DNA of 64,000 nucleotides from Deferribacteres bacterium (GTDB lineage Bacteria > Zhuqueibacterota > Zhuqueibacteria > Zhuqueibacterales > Geothermadaptataceae): positions 744,001 to 808,000 of the forward strand of contig JACKDE010000002.1 of NCBI GenBank assembly GCA_020633675.1. Direction: 5' to 3'. A model generated the notes under the pieces. It worked only from the letters and a program-made list of their open reading frames with translations. It made no database searches and was not told the DNA's origin. Position numbers and translations under genes: made by a program. Of this stretch, positions 25,993 to 35,086 are shown in pieces; position 1 is the stretch's first letter; each line of letters begins with the position of its first letter.

Positions 25993-27741
25993 ATGAACGC
26001 GCAAAGCTCCGCTGAAATTTTCCACCACCCCGAACTCGACCGGATTTATCAGAAGATAAAAATTTCGCCATCGCAGCCACGTACTCTCAAGCACCGTCAG
26101 CTGATATCAGTGCTGCAACGCCTGCGTCGGGAACATCCCGATGTCTTTCAACTGACTCTGATGGGCAAATCTGTAGAAGGCCGTGAAATTTACCTGGTCA
26201 CGATCGGTCGCGGCGCGCGCACGGTAATGATGTGGTCGCAAATGCATGGCAATGAGCCGATTGCAACCAACGCGCTGCTCGACATTTTTTCTTATTTGCT
26301 CCAAAATGGCGACCAGCCATTTGTGCAGGATATCCTGCAAAAGACCACATTGTATTTCATTCCCATGCTCAATCCCGATGGTGTTGAATACGATCAACGC
26401 CGCAACGCCCAGGGCATTGATCTCAATCGTGATGCCCGCGAGCTGGCGACACCGGAAGCCCGCATTCTCAAGGCCACCCGTGACCGGCTGCGGCCGGAGT
26501 TCGGCTTCAATTTGCATGATCAAAATGGCCGTCGCACCGTCGGCGATACCAATAAAATTGTCAGCATTGCCCTGCTGGTGCCGCCCATAGATGCGGAGGA
26601 AACCATGACACCAGCCGTGCTCGATGCCCACAGGATTGCTTCTGTAATGCGGTCAGCTTTAACCCCATTTATCGATGGCCACATCGCGCGTTACGATGCC
26701 GGCTTTATGCCTCGCGCTTTTGGCGAAAATATACAAATTGCCGGAACGCGTACCGTATTGCTGGAATCGGGAGGCTGGTACGAAGACGAAGCACCGTTTT
26801 TGGTCAAAATGAATTTTATCGCGATTCTGGAAGCCTGCCATGCTATCGCGACCGAAAGCTACCAGCATGCTGATCCGGATTATTATCGCAGTTTGCCGCA
26901 AAATGATCAGGAGCTGTTTGATCTGCTGGTTCAAAACGCTCTGATTTACGATGGCATCCGGGAACAGCCTTTCATCGGCGACATCGGTATTAATTACACG
27001 GAAACGCCGGTAGCGGATGGCTTCATCACACGTGGCCGTATTACCGACATCGGCGACATGAGCGCCTTTACTGCCAAGGAGATCATCGACGCGGAAGGGA
27101 TGATTGTGCTGCCGGGGCTGATTGGCTCGGTAACCGATGCGAAATCGCAGCAGATTTTGGATGGCAACAACGCTCAATATTATTTAAAGCGCGGGTATAC
27201 CACGCTGGCCTTGCCGTATCGTTTGCACGATCAGCAACCTTTGCGTCAAATAATTGCAAAGCTAAGGCATCGTGATACGGCACTCAATCTCGGATTTGTG
27301 GTTTCGCTGGCCGAGCTGGCGGATTTCCCGGTTACAGAACAGGCCACTTTTCTCGGGGACGCCCTGTTTGATGGCGCGCTTGCTGTTGTGGGCAATCAGG
27401 AAGATTGTGAACACCTGCATCCGCTCACCTTGCGAATCATTGCGTGGCTCAATCGCCGCCAAATCGGAATGAATGAGTTTGTTTCGGATAAAGGTTGGCC
27501 GGAGCTTTTTGCGCAGCGCATTTTTCATGCCACTCACCGGCGTGCACAAGCGCTCGGCCTGCACGAGCGCGGTCAAATTCGCATCGGTGATTTCGCCGAT
27601 TTGGTGATCTATCGCTGCGCCGATAAAACCAATCTGAACTGTGATCAGCAGCCTGATTATGTCCTGATCAATGGCAAAATTGCTTTTGCAAAGTCTGCTT
27701 CTGCAAAATCCACTGCCGCCGGCACCCTGCTTGTCCGATGA
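25993..27741 (+). CDS. M14 zinc carboxypeptidase fused to a decayed amidohydrolase domain
   Basis: 582 residues, no signal peptide. The first 290 residues are an M14 peptidase: His85 and Glu88 in MHGNEP, NPDG at 127-130, LNRD at 144-147, His175 in LHDQNG and catalytic Glu258 in LESGG, so it looks active. From about 335 on it resembles an amidohydrolase: a GRITDIGDMS strand, IDAEGMIVLPGLIG, then RGQIRIGDFADLVIYR and a final VLINGK. The expected metal-binding HxH after PGxID is missing (PGLIGSVTD at 374-382), so that half is probably non-catalytic. It follows an intact amidohydrolase gene, the likely source or partner. Confidence 0.82.
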   Translation: MNAQSSAEIFHHPELDRIYQKIKISPSQPRTLKHRQLISVLQRLRREHPDVFQLTLMGKSVEGREIYLVTIGRGARTVMMWSQMHGNEPIATNALLDIFSYLLQNGDQPFVQDILQKTTLYFIPMLNPDGVEYDQRRNAQGIDLNRDARELATPEARILKATRDRLRPEFGFNLHDQNGRRTVGDTNKIVSIALLVPPIDAEETMTPAVLDAHRIASVMRSALTPFIDGHIARYDAGFMPRAFGENIQIAGTRTVLLESGGWYEDEAPFLVKMNFIAILEACHAIATESYQHADPDYYRSLPQNDQELFDLLVQNALIYDGIREQPFIGDIGINYTETPVADGFITRGRITDIGDMSAFTAKEIIDAEGMIVLPGLIGSVTDAKSQQILDGNNAQYYLKRGYTTLALPYRLHDQQPLRQIIAKLRHRDTALNLGFVVSLAELADFPVTEQATFLGDALFDGALAVVGNQEDCEHLHPLTLRIIAWLNRRQIGMNEFVSDKGWPELFAQRIFHATHRRAQALGLHERGQIRIGDFADLVIYRCADKTNLNCDQQPDYVLINGKIAFAKSASAKSTAAGTLLVR

Positions 27742-27855
27742 GCTAAAGAACCAGAAAAATATTTTTTTAATAAAAAAATTGCCTTATTTTGTCTGCATTC
27801 AATGTTGCCGCCTTCTCTGCACGTCAACCCTCAAAACATTTGATTGGAATCGAGA

Positions 27856-28875
27856 ATGATCCGCGAAGCCATACAAAAAGCGATTGTCCACAATGATCTG
27901 AGTTACGAAGAAGCATTCGCTGCCATGGAGGCCATCATGTTGGGAGAGGCCACGCCGGCCCAAATTGCAGCATTTTTGGTGGCGATGCGCATGAAAGGAG
28001 AGAAGCCACATGAAATTGCTGGCTGCGCTGCCTCGATGCGTAAAAATGCGCTTGCCGTCGATCTCGGCGAATACGAAGACGCTGTCGATTTAGTCGGTAC
28101 GGGCGGTGACGGTAAACACACGTTCAATATTTCGACTGTGGCTTCGCTGGTGGTCGCGGGCGCAGGCGCTCCGGTAGCCAAGCATGGCAATCGCTCGGTT
28201 TCCAGCAAAAGTGGCAGCGCCGATGTGCTGATGGCGCTGGGCATCGAACTCAATCTCGATAGCTTGCAGCTCAGTTTGTGCTTGCAGCAAATTGGTATCG
28301 CGTTTTTGTTCGCACCGATGCTGCATGTTGCCATGAAGCACGCCATTGGACCGCGCCGCGAAATTGGCGTACGTTCCATTTTTAACATACTCGGCCCGAT
28401 AGCCAATCCGGCAGGCGTGAAAAGGCAGCTCATCGGCGTTTATGACAAAAGCCTGCTGCGGCTGTTGGCGGAAGTTCTGCAGCAACTGGGTTCGAAACAC
28501 GTCTTGCTGGTGCACAGCGCGGAGGGACTCGATGAAATTTCGCTGGCGGGAACGACGCACGTGACGGAATTGATCGATGGCGAAATCCGTGACTACGATC
28601 TCACACCGGAATCGTTTGGACTCAAGCCATCTTCTGCCAGCATCACCGGCGGGGACGCTGAGCACAATGCAGCCATCGCGCTGGATGTTTTGCGAGGCAA
28701 GCCCGGCCCGGCGCGCGATATTGTGATCGCCAATGCTGCGGCTGGTATTTATGCGGCCGGGCGTGCGGAAGATTTGCGCGAAGGTGCTTCCATAGCGGCC
28801 AACAGCATTGACAGCGGAGCGGCTATCACAAAGCTCGAAGCTCTGCGTGAATTCACCAATAACATTATGCAATAG
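27856..28875 (+). CDS. trpD: anthranilate phosphoribosyltransferase
   Basis: Joins anthranilate to PRPP in tryptophan synthesis. 339 residues from the ATG at 27856 (an in-frame TTG four codons earlier is less likely). GTGGDGKHTFNIST begins at 81 and KHGNRSVSSKSGSADVL at 109-125, both PRPP/Mg binding; GPRREIGVRSIFNILGPIANP follows. This is the stand-alone TrpD without a TrpG fusion. First gene of a trpD-C-F-B run; the 103-base gap to trpC shows no terminator. Confidence 0.95.
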   Translation: MIREAIQKAIVHNDLSYEEAFAAMEAIMLGEATPAQIAAFLVAMRMKGEKPHEIAGCAASMRKNALAVDLGEYEDAVDLVGTGGDGKHTFNISTVASLVVAGAGAPVAKHGNRSVSSKSGSADVLMALGIELNLDSLQLSLCLQQIGIAFLFAPMLHVAMKHAIGPRREIGVRSIFNILGPIANPAGVKRQLIGVYDKSLLRLLAEVLQQLGSKHVLLVHSAEGLDEISLAGTTHVTELIDGEIRDYDLTPESFGLKPSSASITGGDAEHNAAIALDVLRGKPGPARDIVIANAAAGIYAAGRAEDLREGASIAANSIDSGAAITKLEALREFTNNIMQ

Positions 28876-28978
28876 AGTCGTTGTTCAATTCGTAGCAAAA
28901 TTGCCTGATCGATTCATTTTTTTACATCCAATGCTGCCTGTACAAAAGCCCCGCGCAGCCGTAAAGAAAATCCCAATC

Positions 28979-29797
28979 ATGCCCAAATCGAATATTTTAC
29001 AGAAAATCATCGCCTACAAAAAGATTGAAATCGAAAATGCCAGACAGCGCGTCTCCGAGTCCGAACTGTTGGAAATTGCCGGCAATATGCCGCATCCTCG
29101 CTCCTTGTCGGGTGCGCTGCGCGGCAAACAGCATTTGTCTGTGATCGCCGAGATCAAAAAAGCGTCACCATCTGCTGGTGTTTTGCGTGAAAATTTCGAT
29201 CATCACAAAATCGCTGCATCGTATCAGATGCACGGTGCTGATGCCCTGTCTGTGCTCACTGATGAAAAATTTTTTCAGGGACATCTTGATTTTATCCGCG
29301 ATCTCCATCCGACCACGCATGTACCGATGTTGCGCAAAGATTTTCTCATCGATCGCTATCAGATTTGCGAAGCGCGTGCTGCCGGTGCCGATGCTGTTTT
29401 ACTGATTGTGGCAGCGCTAACACCACCGCAGCTTGGGCAGATGCTTCGTGCAAGCTCCGATTGTGGCATGGACGCCCTGGTTGAGGTGCATACGCTGGCG
29501 GAAGCGCAGATCGCCATGCAAGCCGGTGCGGAGGTGATCGGCATCAACAATCGCAATCTCGAAACATTTGAAATCGATCTCTCAACGACGGAGCAGATCG
29601 CCGCGCAGATTCCATCAGGCAAAATTATCGTTGCTGAAAGCGGCATGACAAAGGCGGATGATCTCGTTCGTATGCAGAATGCTGGGGCCGATGCTGTGCT
29701 GATCGGCAGCCATTTTATGCGTGAGCCGGATCCCGGGGCGGTGCTGACGAGCTTGCTTGGCGATATGCAGCGGCAGGCTAAGTATGTCAGGCAATAA
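28979..29797 (+). CDS. trpC: indole-3-glycerol phosphate synthase
   Basis: Closes the indole ring from CdRP. 272 residues, TIM barrel. Start taken at ATG 28979 (MPKSNILQKII), because the longer open frame runs back into trpD and lacks family-like sequence. Motifs: VIAEIKKASPSAG, LRKDFLIDRYQI, LVEVHT, IGINNRNLETFEID, AESGM and AVLIGSHFM, covering the catalytic lysines and glutamates. It is not fused to TrpF, which follows directly. Confidence 0.95.
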   Translation: MPKSNILQKIIAYKKIEIENARQRVSESELLEIAGNMPHPRSLSGALRGKQHLSVIAEIKKASPSAGVLRENFDHHKIAASYQMHGADALSVLTDEKFFQGHLDFIRDLHPTTHVPMLRKDFLIDRYQICEARAAGADAVLLIVAALTPPQLGQMLRASSDCGMDALVEVHTLAEAQIAMQAGAEVIGINNRNLETFEIDLSTTEQIAAQIPSGKIIVAESGMTKADDLVRMQNAGADAVLIGSHFMREPDPGAVLTSLLGDMQRQAKYVRQ

Positions 29798-29807
29798 GAA
29801 ACAGGTG

Positions 29808-30482
29808 ATGTCAGCATTGCGTGTCAAGATTTGCGGCATTACCCGCGCCGCGGATGCTGAGTTGGCGTGTCAGCTTGGCGCTGATGCGATTGGCTTCATT
29901 TTTTATCGCAAAAGCCCGCGTTCTATTGCGCCATCGGCGGCGGCCGTTATTGCCCGAAAACTGCCAGCGACGGTGGCGCGCGTTGGTGTATTTGTGCAGC
30001 CGGGCGTAGATGAAGTTGAAGCTGTCTGTAGTGCATTCGAGCTTTCTTCCGTGCAATTGCACGGGCAACATGATTTTGAACTGATCGCGGCTTTGCGACG
30101 CAAATTGCCGGTCATTTGTGCAATCAATATTTCACCGGAATTCGCAATTGACCGGCTTCATGTTTATCGCGATCGCTGCGATGCGCTGCTGCTGGATGGT
30201 TATCAGAGAGGTACATTCGGTGGTACCGGCCGATCCATCGATTGGCAATTTGCCAGGCAGGCGCAAGCCTTCGGCCGCGTGATTCTCGCCGGCGGACTTC
30301 GTCCGGAAACGATAGCTGCGGCAGCCGAGATTGCGCAGCCCTATGCCGTTGATGTTAACAGCGGCGTGGAGGATCAGCCGGGCATGAAAAATCATGCTAA
30401 ACTTCAACATCTTTTTACTCAATTAAAGGACTTCAGACGTGACTGGAACCCTACACACGACCATACATTCCCATTGGCCTGA
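29808..30482 (+). CDS. trpF: phosphoribosylanthranilate isomerase
   Basis: Isomerises PRA to CdRP. TIM barrel with VKICGIT at the N-terminus (catalytic Cys), a conserved VQLHG strand, LLLDGYQRGTFGGTGRSIDW and a LAGGLRPETI end, then DVNSGVED. The start is uncertain: ATG 29808 lies ten bases after the trpC stop, while ATG 29784 would overlap trpC; both leave the domain complete. The 3' end overlaps trpB by 44 bases, an unusually deep overlap. Confidence 0.92.
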   Translation: MSALRVKICGITRAADAELACQLGADAIGFIFYRKSPRSIAPSAAAVIARKLPATVARVGVFVQPGVDEVEAVCSAFELSSVQLHGQHDFELIAALRRKLPVICAINISPEFAIDRLHVYRDRCDALLLDGYQRGTFGGTGRSIDWQFARQAQAFGRVILAGGLRPETIAAAAEIAQPYAVDVNSGVEDQPGMKNHAKLQHLFTQLKDFRRDWNPTHDHTFPLA

Positions 30483-31647
30483 TGCGGCCGGCAAATTCGG
30501 TGAATTTGGAGGCAAGTTCGTTCCCGAAACGTTGATTCCGGCAATCACTGAGCTGGAAAACGAATATGCTGTGGCTAAATCTGACGACACTTTTCTTCAG
30601 GCTTACGATGCCTACTTGCGTGATTATGTCGGACGTCCGAACCCGCTGACACTTGCAGATCGCTTGACCGAGCGGTTGGGGGGCGCAAAAATCTATTTAA
30701 AGCGGGAAGATTTGAACCACACTGGTGCGCATAAAATCAATAACGTCATCGGGCAGTTGCTGCTGGCCCAGCGCATGGGCAAAAAACGGATTATCGCTGA
30801 AACCGGTGCGGGCCAGCACGGCGTGGCGACGGCAACCGTGGCGGCGAAATTTGGCATGGACTGTATCGTTTATATGGGCGAAGAAGACATTGAGCGCCAA
30901 AAATTGAATGTCTTTCGCATGGAATTGTTGGGTGCGCAGGTGGTGCCGGTCACTTCGGGCAGCCGTACTTTGAAAGATGCGATCAACGAGGCGATCCGCG
31001 ACTGGGTGACCAATGTGCGTGACACCTTTTACTGCATCGGATCGGTGGTCGGGCCGCATCCCTACCCGATGATTGTGCGCGATTTCCAGGCAGTGATTGG
31101 CCGTGAAACCCGCGAGCAGCATTTGGAAAAAGAAGGCTCGTTACCCAATGCCGTCGTGGCATGCGTCGGTGGCGGCTCGAATGCGATGGGCATGTTCTAT
31201 CCATTTTTAGCCGACGACAGCGTTGAACTGCATGGTATCGAGGCCGGTGGCCGCAGTGACCATATCGGCGATCACGCCGCGACGCTGAGCTACGGTACAC
31301 CCGGTATCATGCATGGCATGCTGACCTACATGCTGCAAAATGATGACGGGCAGATCAGTCATGTGCATTCGGTCTCCGCCGGGCTCGACTACCCGGGTGT
31401 CGGCCCTGAACATGCATTCCTTCGGGATAGCGAGCGCGTTGTATACAGCTCGGTGACAGATGCAGATGCATTGGCGGCGATGTCGCTGCTGTCTGAAACA
31501 GAGGGCATTATTCCAGCGTTGGAGACAGCGCATGCCGTTGCTTACGCTGCCAACCTGGCTCCAAAAATGAAGCCCGAGCAGACAATGGTCATTTGTCTCT
31601 CCGGTCGTGGCGACAAAGATATGGAGACGGTTCACAAGTTGATGTAG
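30439..31647 (+). CDS. trpB: tryptophan synthase beta chain
   Basis: Makes tryptophan from indole and serine with PLP. 402 residues, GTG start with AAAGGA upstream, both inside the end of trpF. The PLP lysine is Lys99 in NHTGAHKINN, GGGSNAMG binds the phosphate, and LSGRGDKDM closes the active site. The sequence is of the TrpB1 type that works with TrpA, yet trpA does not follow: the next genes are folK and a kinase. trpA and trpEG must lie elsewhere. Confidence 0.96.
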   Translation: MTGTLHTTIHSHWPDAAGKFGEFGGKFVPETLIPAITELENEYAVAKSDDTFLQAYDAYLRDYVGRPNPLTLADRLTERLGGAKIYLKREDLNHTGAHKINNVIGQLLLAQRMGKKRIIAETGAGQHGVATATVAAKFGMDCIVYMGEEDIERQKLNVFRMELLGAQVVPVTSGSRTLKDAINEAIRDWVTNVRDTFYCIGSVVGPHPYPMIVRDFQAVIGRETREQHLEKEGSLPNAVVACVGGGSNAMGMFYPFLADDSVELHGIEAGGRSDHIGDHAATLSYGTPGIMHGMLTYMLQNDDGQISHVHSVSAGLDYPGVGPEHAFLRDSERVVYSSVTDADALAAMSLLSETEGIIPALETAHAVAYAANLAPKMKPEQTMVICLSGRGDKDMETVHKLM

Positions 31648-31691
31648 GTCGAATGACCGCCGTCGCAACCCGACCACGCACATGTTATGGC

Positions 31692-31720
31692 TTGACAATA
31701 GAGCGTGGATTTGATATATT
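31692..31720 (+). promoter_or_regulatory. near-consensus sigma-70 promoter upstream of folK
   Basis: TTGACA (31692-31697), 17-base spacer, TATATT (31715-31720). The -35 is perfect and the -10 has one mismatch. It sits 64 bases ahead of the folK start and likely drives folK, the nucleoside kinase, the small membrane protein and the exporter. Confidence 0.75.
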
Positions 31721-31784
31721 CAGCAGCTTAATTCTACATTTAAGCGGCTATTTGAACTTTAGTTAAGCCGAATTTGCACACGGG

Positions 31785-32354
31785 ATGGAAAACTTCTCCT
31801 GCAGCATGGCAAAAGATGCTGAGCGATCAGTTGTGACGACCTATTGGAGCATTGGCACCAATCTCGGTAACCGCGAACAGAACCTGGCGCTTGCCTTGCG
31901 TTGTCTGGTTGAAAATGCGAATATTGAATTGTGCGGCCAGTCTGCGATTTATGAAACCGAACCGGTTGGTTATACCGATCAGGATGCTTTTCTCAATGCA
32001 GTGCTGGTCTTGCGAACATCGCTTCGCCCACTTGAACTCCTCGCGCTGGCCCAGGAAATCGAAGCCAGGCTGGGGCGGGAGCGTAAGGTTGTTTGGGGCC
32101 CGCGTCCTATCGATCTGGATTTGCTTTTGTATGGCGACCTGCAGGTTCGCACCGACGGATTGACGGTACCGCACCCAAGGCTGCATGAGAGAAAATTTGT
32201 GCTCGTTCCACTCGCTGAACTTGCCGAAGACCAGATCGTTCCTGGACTCGAAAAAGCAGTGAAAAGACTGCTCGAGCAATGCTCGGACAGGGCGGCGGTT
32301 ACCCGTTACCGGCCTGTGCAAATCAGGTGGGATTGGACTAAAATGGAAAGTTGA
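31785..32354 (+). CDS. folK: 2-amino-4-hydroxy-6-hydroxymethyldihydropteridine diphosphokinase
   Basis: Transfers pyrophosphate from ATP to the pterin in folate synthesis. 189 residues: GTNLGNR near 24-30, YETEPVGYTDQDAFLNAV, LGRERKVVWGPRPIDLDLLLYGD and PHPRLHERKFVLVPLAE are standard HPPK blocks. The first ATG is used; ATG 31806 is also possible and neither has a clear ribosome site. The GAGGG around its stop appears to serve the next gene, so the two are tightly linked. folP and folB are not nearby. Confidence 0.94.
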   Translation: MENFSCSMAKDAERSVVTTYWSIGTNLGNREQNLALALRCLVENANIELCGQSAIYETEPVGYTDQDAFLNAVLVLRTSLRPLELLALAQEIEARLGRERKVVWGPRPIDLDLLLYGDLQVRTDGLTVPHPRLHERKFVLVPLAELAEDQIVPGLEKAVKRLLEQCSDRAAVTRYRPVQIRWDWTKMES

Positions 32355-32362
32355 GGGACCTC

Positions 32363-32998
32363 TTGCGACTTCAATACATCGCGATTGAAGGCGTTATTGG
32401 CGCAGGCAAAACCAGCCTTACGAAAATGATGGCGGAAACCTTTGCCGGCCGCAGCCTGCTCGAACAGCACGACACCAATCCTTTTCTCGCAGATTTTTAC
32501 AAAAATCCCCAACGCTATGCCTTCCAAACGCAGCTGTTTTTTCTGCTCAGCCGCTACCGCCAACAGCAGGAAATCCCGCAAACTGATCTTTTTCACAATA
32601 TGCTGATCGCCGATTATATTTTTGCGAAAGATCGCATCTTTGCGTCTATTACATTAGAAGATCGTGAGTTTGTGCTTTACGAAAAACTGGCGGTTTTGCT
32701 CGAACGGGACATCGTCAAGCCGGATTTGGTGATCTATTTACAATCCAGCACAGAGCGCTTGCTGGGACACATTAAGAAGCGTGGCCGCGATTATGAAAAA
32801 TTTATCACCGAAGAATATATCAAATCGCTGAACGAAGCCTATAATCAGTTTTTCTTTAATTATAAAGATTCACCATTGTTGGTTGTCAATGCCAACGAAA
32901 TCGACTTTGTGCATGAAGAAAATGATTACCAGGATCTTTTAGACCAACTCAATCGTCCTATCTCTGGTGTGCAATACTATTCTCCCAAAAAATCATAG
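32363..32998 (+). CDS. deoxynucleoside kinase
   Basis: Phosphorylates deoxynucleosides for salvage. 211 residues; P-loop GVIGAGKTS at 10-18, an EQHDTNPFL segment, DRIFAS and an arginine-rich lid (KRGRDYE). TTG at 32363 is chosen as start because GAGGG lies five bases upstream and it yields the standard N-terminus MRLQYIAIEG; an upstream TTG at 32351 overlapping the folK stop is the alternative. Deoxyadenosine/deoxyguanosine kinases are the closest type, but base preference cannot be read. Adjacent folK-dNK pairs are common in related bacteria. Confidence 0.9.
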   Translation: MRLQYIAIEGVIGAGKTSLTKMMAETFAGRSLLEQHDTNPFLADFYKNPQRYAFQTQLFFLLSRYRQQQEIPQTDLFHNMLIADYIFAKDRIFASITLEDREFVLYEKLAVLLERDIVKPDLVIYLQSSTERLLGHIKKRGRDYEKFITEEYIKSLNEAYNQFFFNYKDSPLLVVNANEIDFVHEENDYQDLLDQLNRPISGVQYYSPKKS

Positions 32999-33003
32999 GT
33001 TTT

Positions 33004-33204
33004 ATGATGATCAGATTAATTTTTTGGGCCATCATCATCTATTTTGGCTTCCGGCTGATTCAGGGATTGTTTTTGCCGAAAAATCCATCCACCAGACAAA
33101 ATGTGCGTGGAAAACGCAAAAGCGACTCCCTGGATTTAAGTAATATGGATGTGGAAGACGCGAATTTTCGTGAGATCGATGATGATGAAAAGAAGCGCCC
33201 ATGA
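33004..33204 (+). CDS. small single-pass membrane protein
   Basis: 66 residues: one membrane helix (3-22), a basic stretch (RGKRKSD) and an acidic tail with MDVEDANFREIDDDEKK. The VEDA.F.EI tail resembles small DUF4834-type proteins. Six bases after the kinase stop and 20 before the exporter start, so it belongs to that transcript. Function unknown. Confidence 0.7.
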   Translation: MMIRLIFWAIIIYFGFRLIQGLFLPKNPSTRQNVRGKRKSDSLDLSNMDVEDANFREIDDDEKKRP

Positions 33205-33223
33205 ATTGGACAAGACTATCTGA

Positions 33224-35074
33224 ATGACCATTTATCTGCGAATTCTCCGCTACGTGCGCCATTACTGGCCGCATTTGACCGCTTCGCTTATTTGTATCTT
33301 TCTTTTTACCCTGTTCAGCAGCGCGACTCTGGTCTCCGCCATACCTCTGCTCAAAATCATTTTCAACCCCGAGCAGCAATTGCAAACAGAAGTTTCCCAG
33401 CCTGCCGAGAGCGAAACTGCGCTGAAAAATCGCCAGACCATTTTTCCTGATTTTGACAAAGCCCGGTTACAAATCGAGCGGTACTTGCTGGAAGATGGCA
33501 AAAAAAACGCCCTTGAAAAGCTGTGCGTCGCGATTGTTATATTGATTTTTCTCAAGGGGCTGTTCGGTTATCTGCAATCCTATTTTATGGCCTATGTCGA
33601 ACAGGGCTCGATGATGCAGATCCGCAATGATTTATATCAGCACATCAATCGGCTGAGTTTGGGCTATTTCCACAGCAATCGCACCGGTGCGATCATTTCC
33701 CACATCACCAACGATGTCAATCTCATCAACAACGGCATCTCGGCAGCGTTTGTGACCCTGGTTAAAAATCCGCTCCTGATCACGCTTTACTTGCTGCTGG
33801 CATTTTACATCAGTTGGCAACTCACGCTGGTGGCGCTGCTGGTTTTGCCATTCAGTGCCGCCATTATTGGCTACATCGGTCTGCGGCTGCGAAAAGACAG
33901 TACGGCCTCGCAGGAAAAAATCGCTGACGTCACCTCGGTTTTGCAGGAAACCATTTCCGGCATTCGGGTAGTCAAAGCTTTTGCGATGGAAAAATTTGAA
34001 GTCCAAAAGTTCTTTCGCGAATCGAAAGCGTATTTTCATACTCTTTTAAAAATAACACGCGTACGAAATTTTGCATCTCCAGTGACCGAATTTCTTGGTG
34101 CACTGGTGGGTGTTGGCATCCTATGGTTTGGGGGGCAGCAAATTTTATCTGGCAGAATGATGGGGCCGGAAGATTTTATCGGTTTTTTGGTGTTGGTCTT
34201 TTCGCTCATGCAGCCGGCAAAGGAGCTCTCCAGCGTGGCGACGCGTCTGCAGGAAGCGCTGGCAGCCGGTGATCGCATTTTTGCCCTGCTGGATACGCCG
34301 GTGGAAATTCAGGACAGCACCAATGCGACAAGGCTTAAAGCCTTTCATGGCGAAATCGCTTTTCGCAATGTCTCTTTCGCTTATGCGAACAATGAACTGG
34401 TTCTGCAGGATATTGAATTATCGGTTAAAAAAGGCCAAATTCTTGCCCTGGTGGGACCCAGCGGCGCCGGCAAATCCACCCTGGTCGATCTCATCCCACG
34501 TTTCTATGATCCGCAGCATGGCAGCATCCACATCGACGGGCTGGACATCCGCGAGATCACAGTGGCCAGTTTGCGCGGCCTGATGGGGATTGTGACGCAG
34601 GAAACCATTCTTTTCAACGACAGCATTCACAACAACATTGCTTACGGCCTGGGTGCGTTTGATCAGGCTGAGGTGGAGAAGGCTGCGAAAGTCGCCAATG
34701 CGCACAAATTTATTTCAGAAATGCCGGAAGGCTATCAAACGGTGATCGGGGAGAGGGGAGTGAAACTTTCCGGTGGGCAACGCCAGCGACTGGCGATTGC
34801 ACGTGCAGTACTAAAAAATCCGCCTATTTTGATTTTAGACGAGGCGACTTCGGCGCTGGATACCGAATCTGAATTGCTGGTGCAGCAAGCCATCGAGCGC
34901 TTGATGGAGAACCGCACCACATTTGTGATCGCGCACCGTCTCTCAACAATTTTAAACGCTGATCAGATTATCGTGCTGGAAAAAGGCCGGATCGTACAGA
35001 GTGGTTCGCATCAAGAGCTGCTGAAACAGCCGGGTACGTACCAGCGCTTGCACCAGATGCAATTCCGCGCATAA
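33224..35074 (+). CDS. MsbA-like ABC exporter (fused permease and ATPase)
   Basis: 616 residues. Six membrane helices in the first 340 residues, with a longer than usual first periplasmic loop (about 45-100), then an ATPase domain: Walker A GPSGAGKST, signature LSGGQRQRLAIARA, Walker B ILILDEATSALD and an H-loop IAHRLST. Works as a homodimer exporting lipids or hydrophobic compounds; lipid A flipping is a common role for such proteins in Gram-negative bacteria but cannot be proved here. Co-transcribed with the folK group. Confidence 0.88.
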   Translation: MTIYLRILRYVRHYWPHLTASLICIFLFTLFSSATLVSAIPLLKIIFNPEQQLQTEVSQPAESETALKNRQTIFPDFDKARLQIERYLLEDGKKNALEKLCVAIVILIFLKGLFGYLQSYFMAYVEQGSMMQIRNDLYQHINRLSLGYFHSNRTGAIISHITNDVNLINNGISAAFVTLVKNPLLITLYLLLAFYISWQLTLVALLVLPFSAAIIGYIGLRLRKDSTASQEKIADVTSVLQETISGIRVVKAFAMEKFEVQKFFRESKAYFHTLLKITRVRNFASPVTEFLGALVGVGILWFGGQQILSGRMMGPEDFIGFLVLVFSLMQPAKELSSVATRLQEALAAGDRIFALLDTPVEIQDSTNATRLKAFHGEIAFRNVSFAYANNELVLQDIELSVKKGQILALVGPSGAGKSTLVDLIPRFYDPQHGSIHIDGLDIREITVASLRGLMGIVTQETILFNDSIHNNIAYGLGAFDQAEVEKAAKVANAHKFISEMPEGYQTVIGERGVKLSGGQRQRLAIARAVLKNPPILILDEATSALDTESELLVQQAIERLMENRTTFVIAHRLSTILNADQIIVLEKGRIVQSGSHQELLKQPGTYQRLHQMQFRA

Positions 35075-35086
35075 TAGGGCCTACCG

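Noticed and set aside
27742..27855. trp leader or T-box before trpD
   Set aside because: The 114-base spacer has only A/T-rich runs, no Trp codon cluster and no T-box motif.
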